From positions 2,555,022 to 2,619,021 of the forward strand of contig OY282376.1 of assembly GCA_958295845.1 (NCBI GenBank): a DNA stretch of 64,000 bases, in the 5' to 3' direction. The notes beneath the pieces are model-generated. The model did not search any database. It was not told the DNA's origin and saw only the letters and a program-made list of their open reading frames with translations. Position numbers and translations under genes: made by a program. This DNA is from Caldilineaceae bacterium. GTDB taxonomy: Bacteria > Chloroflexota > Anaerolineae > Caldilineales > Caldilineaceae. Of the stretch, positions 53,855 to 62,666 are shown one piece after another (the stretch's first letter is position 1; every line of letters begins with the position of its first letter).

Positions 53855-54217
53855 TCACTTCTCGAGAATAAATTCACATCCAAGGCCAAATGTCCGGGTC
53901 TCATCCAGCAACAGGGCCTGGTTGGGAAACTGGACTACCCTCCACCCGTCGCGAATTGCCTCCAACACAGTCTGATACGGCCAGTCTTCGGCCTGCGGAA
54001 TCTCTTCAGCGATTTCGCCGTCCTGCGCCAGCAGCATTCCATGAACTTCACTGGTCAGGGAGGTACTGCCAGCTTGTAGATAGAGCAGGTCCTGGCGCCT
54101 TTCATCACTGCTCTTTGCCGCCTCCAGTGCTTCGTTCAGCATCTCCTCGCTAAGTATTCCAGCCCTATAGGATTCGATGCAATGTTCGAGCTGTTGCCTG
54201 ACTTTTTCTCCTGTCAT
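53855..54217 (-). CDS. Small unknown protein in the catabolic cluster
   Basis: 120 residues. The first 75 are mainly helical and charged (RQQLEHCIESYRAGILSEEM ... EALEAAKSSDERRQDLLYLQ), and the last 45 form a strand-turn pattern (WPYQTVLEAIRDGWRVVQFP ... LLDETRTFGLGCEFILEK). It has no signal or membrane segment, and I recognise no family. It stands between the amidohydrolase (83 bases upstream) and a PhyH gene (34 bases downstream) with the same direction. The tail suggests a substrate- or partner-binding module; it could be a small regulator or an oxygenase partner. Confidence 0.62.
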   Translation of the reverse strand: MTGEKVRQQLEHCIESYRAGILSEEMLNEALEAAKSSDERRQDLLYLQAGSTSLTSEVHGMLLAQDGEIAEEIPQAEDWPYQTVLEAIRDGWRVVQFPNQALLLDETRTFGLGCEFILEK

Positions 54218-54300
54218 TGCCGTCCGTCCTCTCGACTAAGCTATTTCAGGTTCCGGAATTCAGAGGCACCCACCAAAGTAAGCACGAAAACGAAGACTGC

Positions 54301-55224
54301 TCAACAACCGTATACATGAATCGCGTTCTCTCCCAGAACTAACGCTTGGTCGCGCACAGAGAGAAACGCCGTATGAGTTTTCGCAAGCTCTACATACTGA
54401 CGGTAGGTAGCGTGCAACAAGGTCCCCGGCTGATCTGTTCCCCACATTATCTTGTGTGCGCCAATGCGTTCAACCGCCACCCGCAAATATCGCTCCACAC
54501 TGGGGAAGGGATAACCTTCCTCGTTGACAAACGCGACGAGCGAGGCACAGTCAAACCATACATTGGGCAGCAGGCCCAGGTCCACCTGCTCCTCCCACAG
54601 TTTCCAAAGTTCGGGCTCTGTCTCTGCTTCGGGCCTTGGCTGTCCCAAGTGTGCAACGACAATTTTCAAGCTGGGTAGCCGAGTAGCGATGGTTCGGACT
54701 GCCTCGGTCTGGTACGAGCGGCTGCCAATGCCCCCTAAGTCGAGCACCAGAATCAGGCCGCGCTTTTCCAATTCTTGCCACAGCCAGTCAAGGTCAGGGG
54801 AGTCAAGCCGCGCCTCAGGGTGAATGCCGCAAAGACCGGATGGAACTGAACACTCCAGCTTCACCGCGCAGTATCCGGGAGATGCCAGAGTCTCTTCGAA
54901 TGTCTGCCGGCTTCCAGCCATCCAAGGGTCGAAGTAGGCGGCGCCGACCAATCTGTCGGCGTATTGCTCGAGGGCGTCAAGCACATAGGAATTACACTCG
55001 CCGTAGAAGGGGCCCTGCAGTAAGACCGCCCTCTCCACGCCGGCCCAATCCAGATTGGCCAGCAGTTGCCTGGGCGAATGGGCCTGACCATCACCCAAAG
55101 GGGGAGTAACTTGGACCTCATTGTCTCCGATAAAGGCCCGCCCAAAACCTATACCACGCGTCGGTCCATTCGCATTGAGGCCATGAATTCGAGGAAATAT
55201 GTGGCTATGGGCGTCGACAATCAT
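54301..55224 (-). CDS. Amidohydrolase family 2 protein (TIM barrel)
   Basis: Metal-dependent hydrolase or decarboxylase of the amidohydrolase_2 group. The N-terminal metal motif DAHSHIFP (residues 4-11), His in IVVAHLGQPRP and the C-terminal Asp in MWGTDQPG are in the right order. The 307 residues fit. Members hydrolyse lactones (e.g. 4-sulfolactone, 2-pyrone-4,6-dicarboxylate) or decarboxylate aromatic acids. Next to oxidases and a dehydrogenase, a lactone-opening or decarboxylation step is likely. No signal peptide. Confidence 0.85.
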   Translation of the reverse strand: MIVDAHSHIFPRIHGLNANGPTRGIGFGRAFIGDNEVQVTPPLGDGQAHSPRQLLANLDWAGVERAVLLQGPFYGECNSYVLDALEQYADRLVGAAYFDPWMAGSRQTFEETLASPGYCAVKLECSVPSGLCGIHPEARLDSPDLDWLWQELEKRGLILVLDLGGIGSRSYQTEAVRTIATRLPSLKIVVAHLGQPRPEAETEPELWKLWEEQVDLGLLPNVWFDCASLVAFVNEEGYPFPSVERYLRVAVERIGAHKIMWGTDQPGTLLHATYRQYVELAKTHTAFLSVRDQALVLGENAIHVYGC

Positions 55225-55294
55225 GGTTTTTTCAGTACGGATTCAAATATGTACTATGAATTCAGGCGCCGGGAACCCTGGTCTGCCCACAGTA

Positions 55295-56344
55295 TTAAGT
55301 AGTGTCGACGGCGCGTAGTCCAGCCGGCGTTAACAAGACTATCCGCCCGAGGTTTTCGCCTGAGCGCAGCACTGCCAGCGCCTCGTTGGCGTTCTCCATC
55401 GGGAAAGTCTGGGTGACGATCGACCGTATCTTTCCTGACGCCATCAAGCGAGAGACTTCAATCAAGTCCTGCTTCCGTCCTGCACGCGTGCCGATAATCT
55501 CCAACTCATTCTGGGCCAGGTACTTTCCTTCGACCGGATAGTGATCGGGCGTGTAGCCTACAATCACCAGTCTACCGCCGTTTCGAAGAGATTCGATTCC
55601 GACTCCCATCGTCTCGGTATGGCCAACGATGTCTATCACGCAGTCGACACCCTCCCCTTTGGTTAGAGCCCGCACCTCAACTGCCAAATCATTTTCTTCC
55701 GGATCGAGCAGTTCATCGGCGCCAAGTTGACGCGCCCACTCCCGCTTAGCTTCTGAAAGCTCTACGGCCAGTACACGTGCCCCAGCCGCCTTGGCTAGCT
55801 GGACCGCAATCGAACCGACGCCGCCAACCCCGACAATCAGTACAGTCTCGCCAACCCGCAACCCAGATCGATCGATGGCATGGAAGGCGGTCATGCCCGC
55901 GTCGCAACAGACTGCGCTGTCCGGCCAAGAGACCAGCTCAGGTGCATGAACCAGTTGGCGTCCTGGGATGGCCACAAATTCGGCATAGCCTCCGTGCCTG
56001 TCCTTTGCCCCCAATACGCCACCCATGTTGACGCAGATCTGCTCGCGGTAGGTCCGGCAAGGAAGACAGTCGCCGCAAGTCGTGAAGTTGTAGGCAATCA
56101 CGCGGTCGCCTTCCTCAAAACCGGTCACCCGGTAGCCCGCTTCTGTTACGATGCCGGCGACTTCGTGCCCCATGACGAAGGGCAAGTCAGGCGTGTAACC
56201 GAATCCGTCCAGGAGCTTGAGGTCGGTGCCGTCGATTCCGCAGGCCATTACCTGCACCAGGACCTCATCAGGCTCCGGGCTGGGGGTAGCGACCTCCTGC
56301 CATTCCAATGGCTGTTTGAACGCGCGTAGTACGGCCGCTCTCAC
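55295..56344 (-). CDS. Zinc-dependent medium-chain alcohol dehydrogenase
   Basis: NAD(P)-dependent polyol or alcohol dehydrogenase. Catalytic zinc ligands Cys35 and His60-Glu61 (ACGIDGTD, VMGHEVAG); structural zinc Cys90, Cys93, Cys96 and Cys104; Rossmann loop VGVGGVGSIAVQLA at about 172-185. GTG start with GGAGGA 8 bases upstream. The 349 residues are standard. It is most like the sorbitol/threonine dehydrogenase branch. Oxidation of a secondary alcohol would supply a keto compound to the BKACE enzyme of the same cluster. Confidence 0.92.
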   Translation of the reverse strand: MRAAVLRAFKQPLEWQEVATPSPEPDEVLVQVMACGIDGTDLKLLDGFGYTPDLPFVMGHEVAGIVTEAGYRVTGFEEGDRVIAYNFTTCGDCLPCRTYREQICVNMGGVLGAKDRHGGYAEFVAIPGRQLVHAPELVSWPDSAVCCDAGMTAFHAIDRSGLRVGETVLIVGVGGVGSIAVQLAKAAGARVLAVELSEAKREWARQLGADELLDPEENDLAVEVRALTKGEGVDCVIDIVGHTETMGVGIESLRNGGRLVIVGYTPDHYPVEGKYLAQNELEIIGTRAGRKQDLIEVSRLMASGKIRSIVTQTFPMENANEALAVLRSGENLGRIVLLTPAGLRAVDTT

Positions 56345-56410
56345 GGTGCTTCCTCCTGGTTGTACAGTAGTAATGGGAATCGCGTCACGCAGACCGCCTG
56401 CACTCAGCCC

Positions 56411-57259
56411 TCAGACGCGTTCGAGAATGCCTTCCACGAACGCCTTGCCTTCCCTAAGCACCTGCAAAGGGTTGTCAGGGTAACCCCAGGCCATCGCCTC
56501 ATACTCGATCGAGATATACCCGGAGAAGCCGCCGCTCACCATAGCTGTAATCAAGCTGGCAAAATCGATTTCACCTTCACCGAGTGGCGGAAAGCCGAAA
56601 TCCTCGCTGTTGCCGCGCGCGTCCTTGGCGTGCATATGCTTTACACGGTCATCTAGCGCCTGGTATGCCTCAAGAACAGAGTCGCCGCGCACATGGTAAT
56701 GGGCCGGGTCAAATAGCACCCCCAGGCCCTCCAGTCCGGGCGTTGCAAGCAGGCGCTGCAAACGGGCCAGATTGTGAACCAGCGAACCGTACGGGCTGGC
56801 TGCCTCGATCAGGATCATCACGCCCAGACGCTCGGCATCTGCGGCCAGGTCATTCATTGCCTCCAGGCACCAACCCCAATAGGTACTTTCCCAGCCGTAA
56901 AAGAGCTTGACCCCGCATCCGCTGATGACATAAGGCACCTCCATGTCGGAGGCCAACTGCAACCCGCCGCGGATAAATTCGGTGTTCTGCCGCCGAACTT
57001 CCGGATCTCCGTGGATCACATTCGTATGTGCGTTCAATGCGCCAATGGCAATTCCAGCACTTTGCGCGTAGTCACGCACAGCGCGCCGACGCCCCGCGTC
57101 CGCGCTCGAATCCATATGCGGCTTGGGAGGCGGGATAAAAGGCGGCGCGAGCTCCAGGCTGATGTCGATCGCCTGGTATTCCTGGTCCGCTAGAATATCG
57201 ATCGACTCCTCGACACTGTATGTGTGCAGAAGACCGGAATTGCAGCTCAGACCTTTCAT
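56411..57259 (-). CDS. Sugar phosphate isomerase/epimerase family protein (xylose isomerase-like TIM barrel)
   Basis: TIM-barrel protein of the AP_endonuc_2 superfamily that binds a divalent metal. Metal residues: Glu in MILIEAASPYG, Asp and His in VLFDPAHYHV, His in KHMHAKDARG, and Glu in YISIEYEA near the C-terminus. GGAGGAG precedes the ATG. The 282 residues are typical. Members epimerise keto sugars, inositols or hydroxypyruvate. It lies between the dehydrogenase and BKACE genes and probably shapes the carbon skeleton before cleavage. Confidence 0.88.
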   Translation of the reverse strand: MKGLSCNSGLLHTYSVEESIDILADQEYQAIDISLELAPPFIPPPKPHMDSSADAGRRRAVRDYAQSAGIAIGALNAHTNVIHGDPEVRRQNTEFIRGGLQLASDMEVPYVISGCGVKLFYGWESTYWGWCLEAMNDLAADAERLGVMILIEAASPYGSLVHNLARLQRLLATPGLEGLGVLFDPAHYHVRGDSVLEAYQALDDRVKHMHAKDARGNSEDFGFPPLGEGEIDFASLITAMVSGGFSGYISIEYEAMAWGYPDNPLQVLREGKAFVEGILERV

Positions 57260-57292
57260 TGCTCCTCCAACTGTGCAGTTTCATCTGCCTGG

Positions 57293-58216
57293 TCACTGGA
57301 CCGGCGTAAGCCCTGTAATCTCTCTTGCCTCCGTTGCCGAGGCAATTTCCCTGCCAATTTCGCGGGCGATGCGCACCGCCTTCTCCACGAGCTCACCGTT
57401 CGTCTTGGCGTACACGCCATCCTCGATGAACGGGCAGTCCTCCATGCCGATGCGCACATGGCCCCCGATAGCGATGGTATGGGCCACCATCGCCCAGTAG
57501 TTGGGCGGATCCATACAGCTCATACTGAAGTTGGTCCGCGGCGGCAAATTGTCCACCATATACTGGAGGGCCTTGGGCGTCGGCGGTGTCCAGCCCTGGC
57601 CCGCCCAGCCAAAAAACAGCGTTACCCACAAGGGATCCGGCAGCAGATCCTTCTCAAACTCGCGCACACCATCCTCAGTCCAGAAATCGCCTGCGCGAAT
57701 CTTGCCAATCGCCCAATATGCCCCGGTATTGAAGCACTCGATCTCCTGCTTTACTCCATGTTTCTTGGCCAGACTCGAGTACATCCTCAACTCCGGAATA
57801 GGGTGAATCGAGTAGATTGGCGTCGGCGGGTGATCTGCGTCCGGCTGGAAATACTCGTCGTGCGAATTGAAGTTGATCGAACTCATGTCGGGCTTTAGTT
57901 CCCTCCACAACTCCAATTTCTGTTCCAAGCGCATACTGGCCAGCCCGAACTGCACGATCGGCTCTCCCGCCGCTCGCACGCGATCTGTGATGTCCCGCCA
58001 CCCTTCAACGTTGGGAATCGACAACTGTTTGCCGTCAGGCTGGATAACCGGGTCGGACTTGTACTGGCCATGCGTGTGAACGATCGTCGCGCCCGCGTTC
58101 ATGGCGCGTATATACTCTTCCGCGACCCCCTTCGTGTCGTCACAATGCGTAAGATAGGGGTTGCGAGGATACGACCCCGCTGAATCAGTGGTCACGGTAA
58201 TGACGAGTTTTTCCAT
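57293..58216 (-). CDS. BKACE family beta-keto acid cleavage enzyme (3-keto-5-aminohexanoate cleavage protein-like)
   Basis: Condenses a beta-keto acid with acetyl-CoA to give acetoacetate and a new acyl-CoA. Zinc ligands His47 and His49 (VHTHGQY) match the HxH of Kce, and VRIGMEDCPF near residue 225 holds the third ligand Glu. Substrate-recognition loops (FNSHDEYFQP, FGWAGQGWTP) differ from the lysine-fermentation enzyme, and no other Kce-pathway gene (kamA, kdd, kal) is present, so the substrate is another beta-keto acid. It lies 43 bases upstream of oppF and 33 from the isomerase on the same strand. Confidence 0.9.
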   Translation of the reverse strand: MEKLVITVTTDSAGSYPRNPYLTHCDDTKGVAEEYIRAMNAGATIVHTHGQYKSDPVIQPDGKQLSIPNVEGWRDITDRVRAAGEPIVQFGLASMRLEQKLELWRELKPDMSSINFNSHDEYFQPDADHPPTPIYSIHPIPELRMYSSLAKKHGVKQEIECFNTGAYWAIGKIRAGDFWTEDGVREFEKDLLPDPLWVTLFFGWAGQGWTPPTPKALQYMVDNLPPRTNFSMSCMDPPNYWAMVAHTIAIGGHVRIGMEDCPFIEDGVYAKTNGELVEKAVRIAREIGREIASATEAREITGLTPVQ

Positions 58217-58259
58217 GATTTTCCTCTCGCTGAAAACTGCCAGGACCTACGAATCGCTA

Positions 58260-59294
58260 TCAGGACTGTATTGAAGCAGAGTAGTCAATTCCTTGCAGCT
58301 GCAACTGATCGGCGAAGTGACATGCAACGTGGCGGCCAGGTGTCAATTCGGTCAGCTCGGGCACCTCGTTCTGACATATGTCTTCCATGTATCGGCAGCG
58401 CGGGTGGAATGCGCAACCGGGCGGCGCATTGGCCGGATCGGCCGGTTCGCCCTCCAGGCTCAACCGTTGCATGGCGTGGTGGGGATTGGGACGCGGCACT
58501 GCCGATAACAAAGTCTCGCTGTAAGGATGCTTAGGGTTACGCAGCAACTCCTCGGACTCTGCCACTTCTACCAGCTTGCCGACGTACATTACCGCTATCC
58601 GGTTGCTCACTTGGCGGACGACACTCATATCGTGCGCGACGAACAAGTAAGTCAGGTCCAACTCCGACTGAAGATCCTGCAGAAGGTTGACCACTTGGGA
58701 CTGCACCGATACATCCAGGGCGGATACGGGTTCGTCACAGACGACTAGCTTAGGGCGCTGCACCAGCGCCCGCGCGATGCCGATACGTTGGCGCTGGCCG
58801 CCGCTGAAGCTGTGTGGATAGCGCGGCAAATGCTCGACTTTTAGTCCCACCGCATTCACCATTTCCGCGACCCGGTCCTCCAACTCCTGGCCGCGGGCAA
58901 TCCCATGCGCAAGAAGCGGTTCACCCACCAGCTCCAGAACCGTCATGCGCGGGTTCAACGACGAAAATGGGTCCTGAAAGATCATCTGCATGTTTCTGCG
59001 AAATGCTTTCAGCTCCTGTCGTGCCAGCAGATTAAGATTGACCGCTTCACCCTCGTCATGGAAAACAATTTCCCCTTCTGTCGGCTGGTAAACGCGAACG
59101 ATACAACGACCTGTCGTGGTCTTTCCGCAGCCGCTCTCGCCGACCAGTCCCAGCGTCTCGCCCTTCTTGATCGAGAGGCTCACCCCGTCGACAGCCTTCA
59201 CATAACCTGTCGTCCGCCGCAGGAGACCTTTCTGGATCGGAAAATACATCTTCAGGTCATTGACTTCGAGCAGAAGATCGCTGTCATCAGCCAT
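58260..59294 (-). CDS. oppF: Peptide/opine-type ABC transporter ATPase 2 (OppF-like)
   Basis: Cytoplasmic ATPase. Walker [10 protein letters not shown], signature SGGQRQR, Walker [13 protein letters not shown], and the C-terminal OppD/F extension with Cys-rich [14 protein letters not shown] (about residues 300-315), which in relatives binds an iron-sulfur cluster. The ATG at 59294 overlaps the previous gene by 8 bases; a TTG at 59300 is possible. 344 residues. Confidence 0.94.
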   Translation of the reverse strand: MADDSDLLLEVNDLKMYFPIQKGLLRRTTGYVKAVDGVSLSIKKGETLGLVGESGCGKTTTGRCIVRVYQPTEGEIVFHDEGEAVNLNLLARQELKAFRRNMQMIFQDPFSSLNPRMTVLELVGEPLLAHGIARGQELEDRVAEMVNAVGLKVEHLPRYPHSFSGGQRQRIGIARALVQRPKLVVCDEPVSALDVSVQSQVVNLLQDLQSELDLTYLFVAHDMSVVRQVSNRIAVMYVGKLVEVAESEELLRNPKHPYSETLLSAVPRPNPHHAMQRLSLEGEPADPANAPPGCAFHPRCRYMEDICQNEVPELTELTPGRHVACHFADQLQLQGIDYSASIQS

Positions 59295-60336
59295 CGGCAA
59301 CCTCGGTCACTATCTCCTCAGCCTCAGAATACAGGAAGCAGCGGACCCGATGCTCAGGGCCCGTCGCGGCCAGGTCCGGCATAGCACTGTCGCACTTTCC
59401 CGGCATGAAGCTGGGACAGCGGTCACTGAATGCACAGCCGCTTGGAATATCATAAGGATCAGGCACAACGCCCTCGATGGCACGCAAGCGCGCCAACTTC
59501 GCTTCGTCGATATGGGGAATCGAATTGAGCAGCCCCTGTGTGTAAGGATGTTGCGGATTGTCGAAAAGTTCATTGACGCCTGCCTGCTCCACGATTCGCC
59601 CCAGATACATGACCGCCACTTCATCTGCGACCTCGGCTATCACGCCCAAATTGTGCGTAATGAAAATGACCGCCATACCGTACTCGTCCTGCAAGGCTGT
59701 CATGAGTTCCAGTATCTGCGCCTGAATCGTAACGTCCAGAGCAGTCGTCGGCTCGTCAGCGATCAGGAGACGGGGCGAGCAGGAGAGCGCCATCGCGATC
59801 ATCGCCCGCTGCCTCATTCCGCCGCTCAGCTGGTGCGGATAGGCGTCTACAATCTGTTCGGCCCGCGGAATGCCCACTCTGCGCAGATTTTCGATCGCCA
59901 GCTCCCTTGCCTCCGAACCGTCCACGCCCTCTTGATGGAGCAGGATGCTCTCGATGATCTGGTTGCCGATCGTATGCATCGGTCCGAACGAAGTCATCGG
60001 TTCCTGAAAAACCATGCTGATTTCGGCACCGCGGATGGCACGTATATCCGCACCGCGCGGATCCAACTGGGCCAAATCGACAAGACCGTCGCCGTTGCCA
60101 TTCTCGCCCCGATGCAACAGAATCTCGCCGTTCACTATGTTGCCAGGCGGAGAAGGCACCAGCCGCAGAATCGAGTGCGCCGTCACCGATTTGCCGCAAC
60201 CGCTCTCTCCAATGATGCCCAACGTCTGGCCGCGTCGCACCTCGAAAGACACGCCGTCAACCGCCCGCACAATTCCTTCCTGCAGGTGGAAGTGGGTCAT
60301 CAGATCCTTGATTTCAAGCAGCGTGTCGCTAGCCAT
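59287..60336 (-). CDS. oppD: Peptide/opine-type ABC transporter ATPase 1 (OppD-like)
   Basis: Partner ATPase of the importer. Walker [10 protein letters not shown], signature LSGGMRQR, Walker [14 protein letters not shown]-loop VIFITHNLG, and the C-terminal extension with [17 protein letters not shown] (Cys motif). 349 residues. It lies 46 bases after oppC and overlaps oppF. The two ATPases form a heterodimer energising the permease pair. Confidence 0.94.
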   Translation of the reverse strand: MASDTLLEIKDLMTHFHLQEGIVRAVDGVSFEVRRGQTLGIIGESGCGKSVTAHSILRLVPSPPGNIVNGEILLHRGENGNGDGLVDLAQLDPRGADIRAIRGAEISMVFQEPMTSFGPMHTIGNQIIESILLHQEGVDGSEARELAIENLRRVGIPRAEQIVDAYPHQLSGGMRQRAMIAMALSCSPRLLIADEPTTALDVTIQAQILELMTALQDEYGMAVIFITHNLGVIAEVADEVAVMYLGRIVEQAGVNELFDNPQHPYTQGLLNSIPHIDEAKLARLRAIEGVVPDPYDIPSGCAFSDRCPSFMPGKCDSAMPDLAATGPEHRVRCFLYSEAEEIVTEVADG

Positions 60337-60382
60337 TCTGCCTCTTGACGACTGGATGGATCTCTCCGCCCTTGGGAGCCTG

Positions 60383-61540
60383 TCAGTTTATCGAATACGG
60401 GTCTGCTGCGTCTCTCAATCCATCCCCCATGAAATTGAACATGAGGACCGTTACAATAACAAACAATGCCGGAATGAGGAGCCAGGGATGAAGAGCGACA
60501 TTCGCGATCATCTGCGAATCCTGCAAGAGCGTTCCCCAGCTTACTGCCGGCGGCTGGATTCCCAGCCCTATGAAGCTCAAACTCGTCTCGCCAATGATCA
60601 TTCCGGGAACTGACAGCGTTATCGCAACAACGATATAGCTCGCAAAAAGCGGCAGCAGGTGCTTTGTTATGATTCGCCATTCGCTCACACCGGAAACACG
60701 GGCAGCGACCGTGAAGTCTTCTTCGCGTAGCGATAGCAAGCGGCCGCGTACCGTCCTCGCCAGCCCGGCCCAACCGACAATCGAGAGTACCACCGTAATC
60801 GCAAAATATGTCTGGATCGAGTCCCATTCTCGAGGCACGGCTGCTGCCAGCGCCATCCACAACGGCAGTTGCGGAATCGACACCAATAGGTCGATGAGCC
60901 GTTGAATGACTTCGTCGACAACGCCGCCGAAGTAGCCTGAAATGCCCCCAATGATCAGGCCTAGGACAAAACTCAGGAAGACGCCCACTAGCCCAATCGT
61001 CAGCGAAATACGGGTACCGTAAATCACACGCGAAAACAGGTCCCGGCCCAGGCGATCGGTCCCAAAGAGAAAAATCTGGCCTTCTTCACCAACGCCGAAA
61101 AGATGGAGATCGGTTTCGAACAAACCCCAAAACTCGTAGGAATCGCCGCGTACAAAGAGGCGCACCGGGTACTGCTCCTCCTTCACTTCCTCGAAAATCC
61201 GTTGGTAGCTCTCATCGCGGCCGCCCTTCAGCCCGTACACAAAAGGTCCGACGAAGCCGTCTTCGTCAAACAGATGGATCTTGGCCGGGGGGGCATAGAC
61301 GAAGCCCTTGAAGTCGTGGCTGGTCTCGTACGGGGCAATGAACTCTGCAAACGCTGCCAACACATATAGCAGAGCCAGCATGACGATAGAAACCTGCGCC
61401 AGGCGGTGCCTTCTGAATCGGCGCCAGATCAGCTGCCGCTGCGAAGCCGTGTAGAGTTCCTGTTTCTCGCGGTCGGAAACGTCCGCAGATTCTGCCGCCT
61501 CGACCGCTGGTCCAGCTTCATGCCGGACGCTCTCGGTCAT
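60383..61540 (-). CDS. oppC: Peptide/opine-type ABC transporter permease 2 (OppC-like) with long external insertion
   Basis: Membrane permease with an N-terminal helix (about 42-62), then about 110 external residues rich in charged and aromatic side chains (KIHLFDEDGFVGPFVYGLKG ... YEFWGLFETDLHLFGV) before TDRLGRDLFSRVIYGTR, and five more helices. The EAA loop is around VRGRLLSLREEDFTVAARVSG. Ordinary OppC/DppC has about 290-300 residues; here 385, because of the external insert. Its ATG shares one base with the oppB stop (TGATG). Confidence 0.92.
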   Translation of the reverse strand: MTESVRHEAGPAVEAAESADVSDREKQELYTASQRQLIWRRFRRHRLAQVSIVMLALLYVLAAFAEFIAPYETSHDFKGFVYAPPAKIHLFDEDGFVGPFVYGLKGGRDESYQRIFEEVKEEQYPVRLFVRGDSYEFWGLFETDLHLFGVGEEGQIFLFGTDRLGRDLFSRVIYGTRISLTIGLVGVFLSFVLGLIIGGISGYFGGVVDEVIQRLIDLLVSIPQLPLWMALAAAVPREWDSIQTYFAITVVLSIVGWAGLARTVRGRLLSLREEDFTVAARVSGVSEWRIITKHLLPLFASYIVVAITLSVPGMIIGETSLSFIGLGIQPPAVSWGTLLQDSQMIANVALHPWLLIPALFVIVTVLMFNFMGDGLRDAADPYSIN

Positions 61541-62538
61541 CAAGCTACCCCTTCATAACGAATGCGCGGGTCCAGCCAGACCAGCAAAATGTCGGAAATT
61601 AGCGTGCCAATTACGGTCAGGACACTGAGGATAAATACGATGCTGCCCGCCAGAAACATGTCCTGGTTCAAAAGCGCCTGTAGAAGAACGGGACCGGTTG
61701 TGGGTATATTCAACACCATCGATACCAGCACTTCGCCCGATATAATGCCGGGCAACATCCAGCCTATCGTACTGAATACCGGGTTCATGGAAGTACGAAC
61801 CGGATATTTAACTAGCAGCCGCGTCTCGGTCAGCCCCTTGGAACGCGCCGTAATCACATATTGCTTGTTCAACTCGTCCAACATCATGCCCCGCATCGTC
61901 CGCATCATTCCCGCAGTGTGGGCCATGCCAATAATAACAATCGGAATCCAGATATGCTGGAGCATGTTTATGATTTTGGCCCAACTCCAGGGCGCGGATT
62001 CATACTCCTGAGAGAATAGGCCGATTGCGGAAATGTCGAACATGACGAACGCCATCCAGAGGAAGACGAGCGCCAGCAAAAAGCCGGGCGTCGCCACGCC
62101 GATAAACGACACAAAAGTCCAGAAGTAGTCGACCAGGGAGTACTGGTGGGTGGCAGAGTAGACGCCAATCGGCACCGCCATAATCCAGACAAAGACCGCC
62201 GTGAAGATCGACACTGCCGCCGTTAAAGGAACGCGCGCCGCCAATATCTCGCTGACAGGTTTGACGTAGGTGAACGACGTTCCGAAATTACCCTCAAACA
62301 GGATATTGGTGATCCACAGCCAGTACTGCTCCGGCAGCGACTTGTCCAGCCCATACAGCTGCCGCAGGGCTTCCACCTGCTCCTCAGAAACCTGCGTTCC
62401 AGCCGAGCGCAAACGCAGGACTTCCATATTCAGGATATCCCCTGGAGGCAACTGGATCAATACAAATGAAATGACGGAAATAACGAATAGTAACGGACCC
62501 AGCAACAGTAGCCGCCTGCCTATGTACTGTGTAAGCAT
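61540..62538 (-). CDS. oppB: Peptide/opine-type ABC transporter permease 1 (OppB-like)
   Basis: Six-helix permease. N-terminal YIGRRLLLLGPLLFVISVISF is the usual OppB/DppB start; external loop about 30-105; EAA loop MLDELNKQYVITARSKGLTETR at about 218-239; late helices with GPVLLQALLNQDM. 332 residues, normal. It lies 129 bases after the binding-protein gene and is coupled to oppC. Confidence 0.94.
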   Translation of the reverse strand: MLTQYIGRRLLLLGPLLFVISVISFVLIQLPPGDILNMEVLRLRSAGTQVSEEQVEALRQLYGLDKSLPEQYWLWITNILFEGNFGTSFTYVKPVSEILAARVPLTAAVSIFTAVFVWIMAVPIGVYSATHQYSLVDYFWTFVSFIGVATPGFLLALVFLWMAFVMFDISAIGLFSQEYESAPWSWAKIINMLQHIWIPIVIIGMAHTAGMMRTMRGMMLDELNKQYVITARSKGLTETRLLVKYPVRTSMNPVFSTIGWMLPGIISGEVLVSMVLNIPTTGPVLLQALLNQDMFLAGSIVFILSVLTVIGTLISDILLVWLDPRIRYEGVA

Positions 62539-62666
62539 GGACGCCGTTTCCTGTCAGAACGCAGTGGGGAGATGTCTTGATATGTGCTGCCGCATCTACA
62601 CTGTACGTGGATCGAAGAAGAACGAGGAGCGAGTGGTGCTCGCCCCCCGTCCTTCGAACTCTTAAA

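Noticed and set aside
57293..58216. Lysine fermentation enzyme Kce in the strict sense
   Set aside because: The partners kamA, kamDE, kdd and kal are absent and the loops differ; only the BKACE family assignment is supported.
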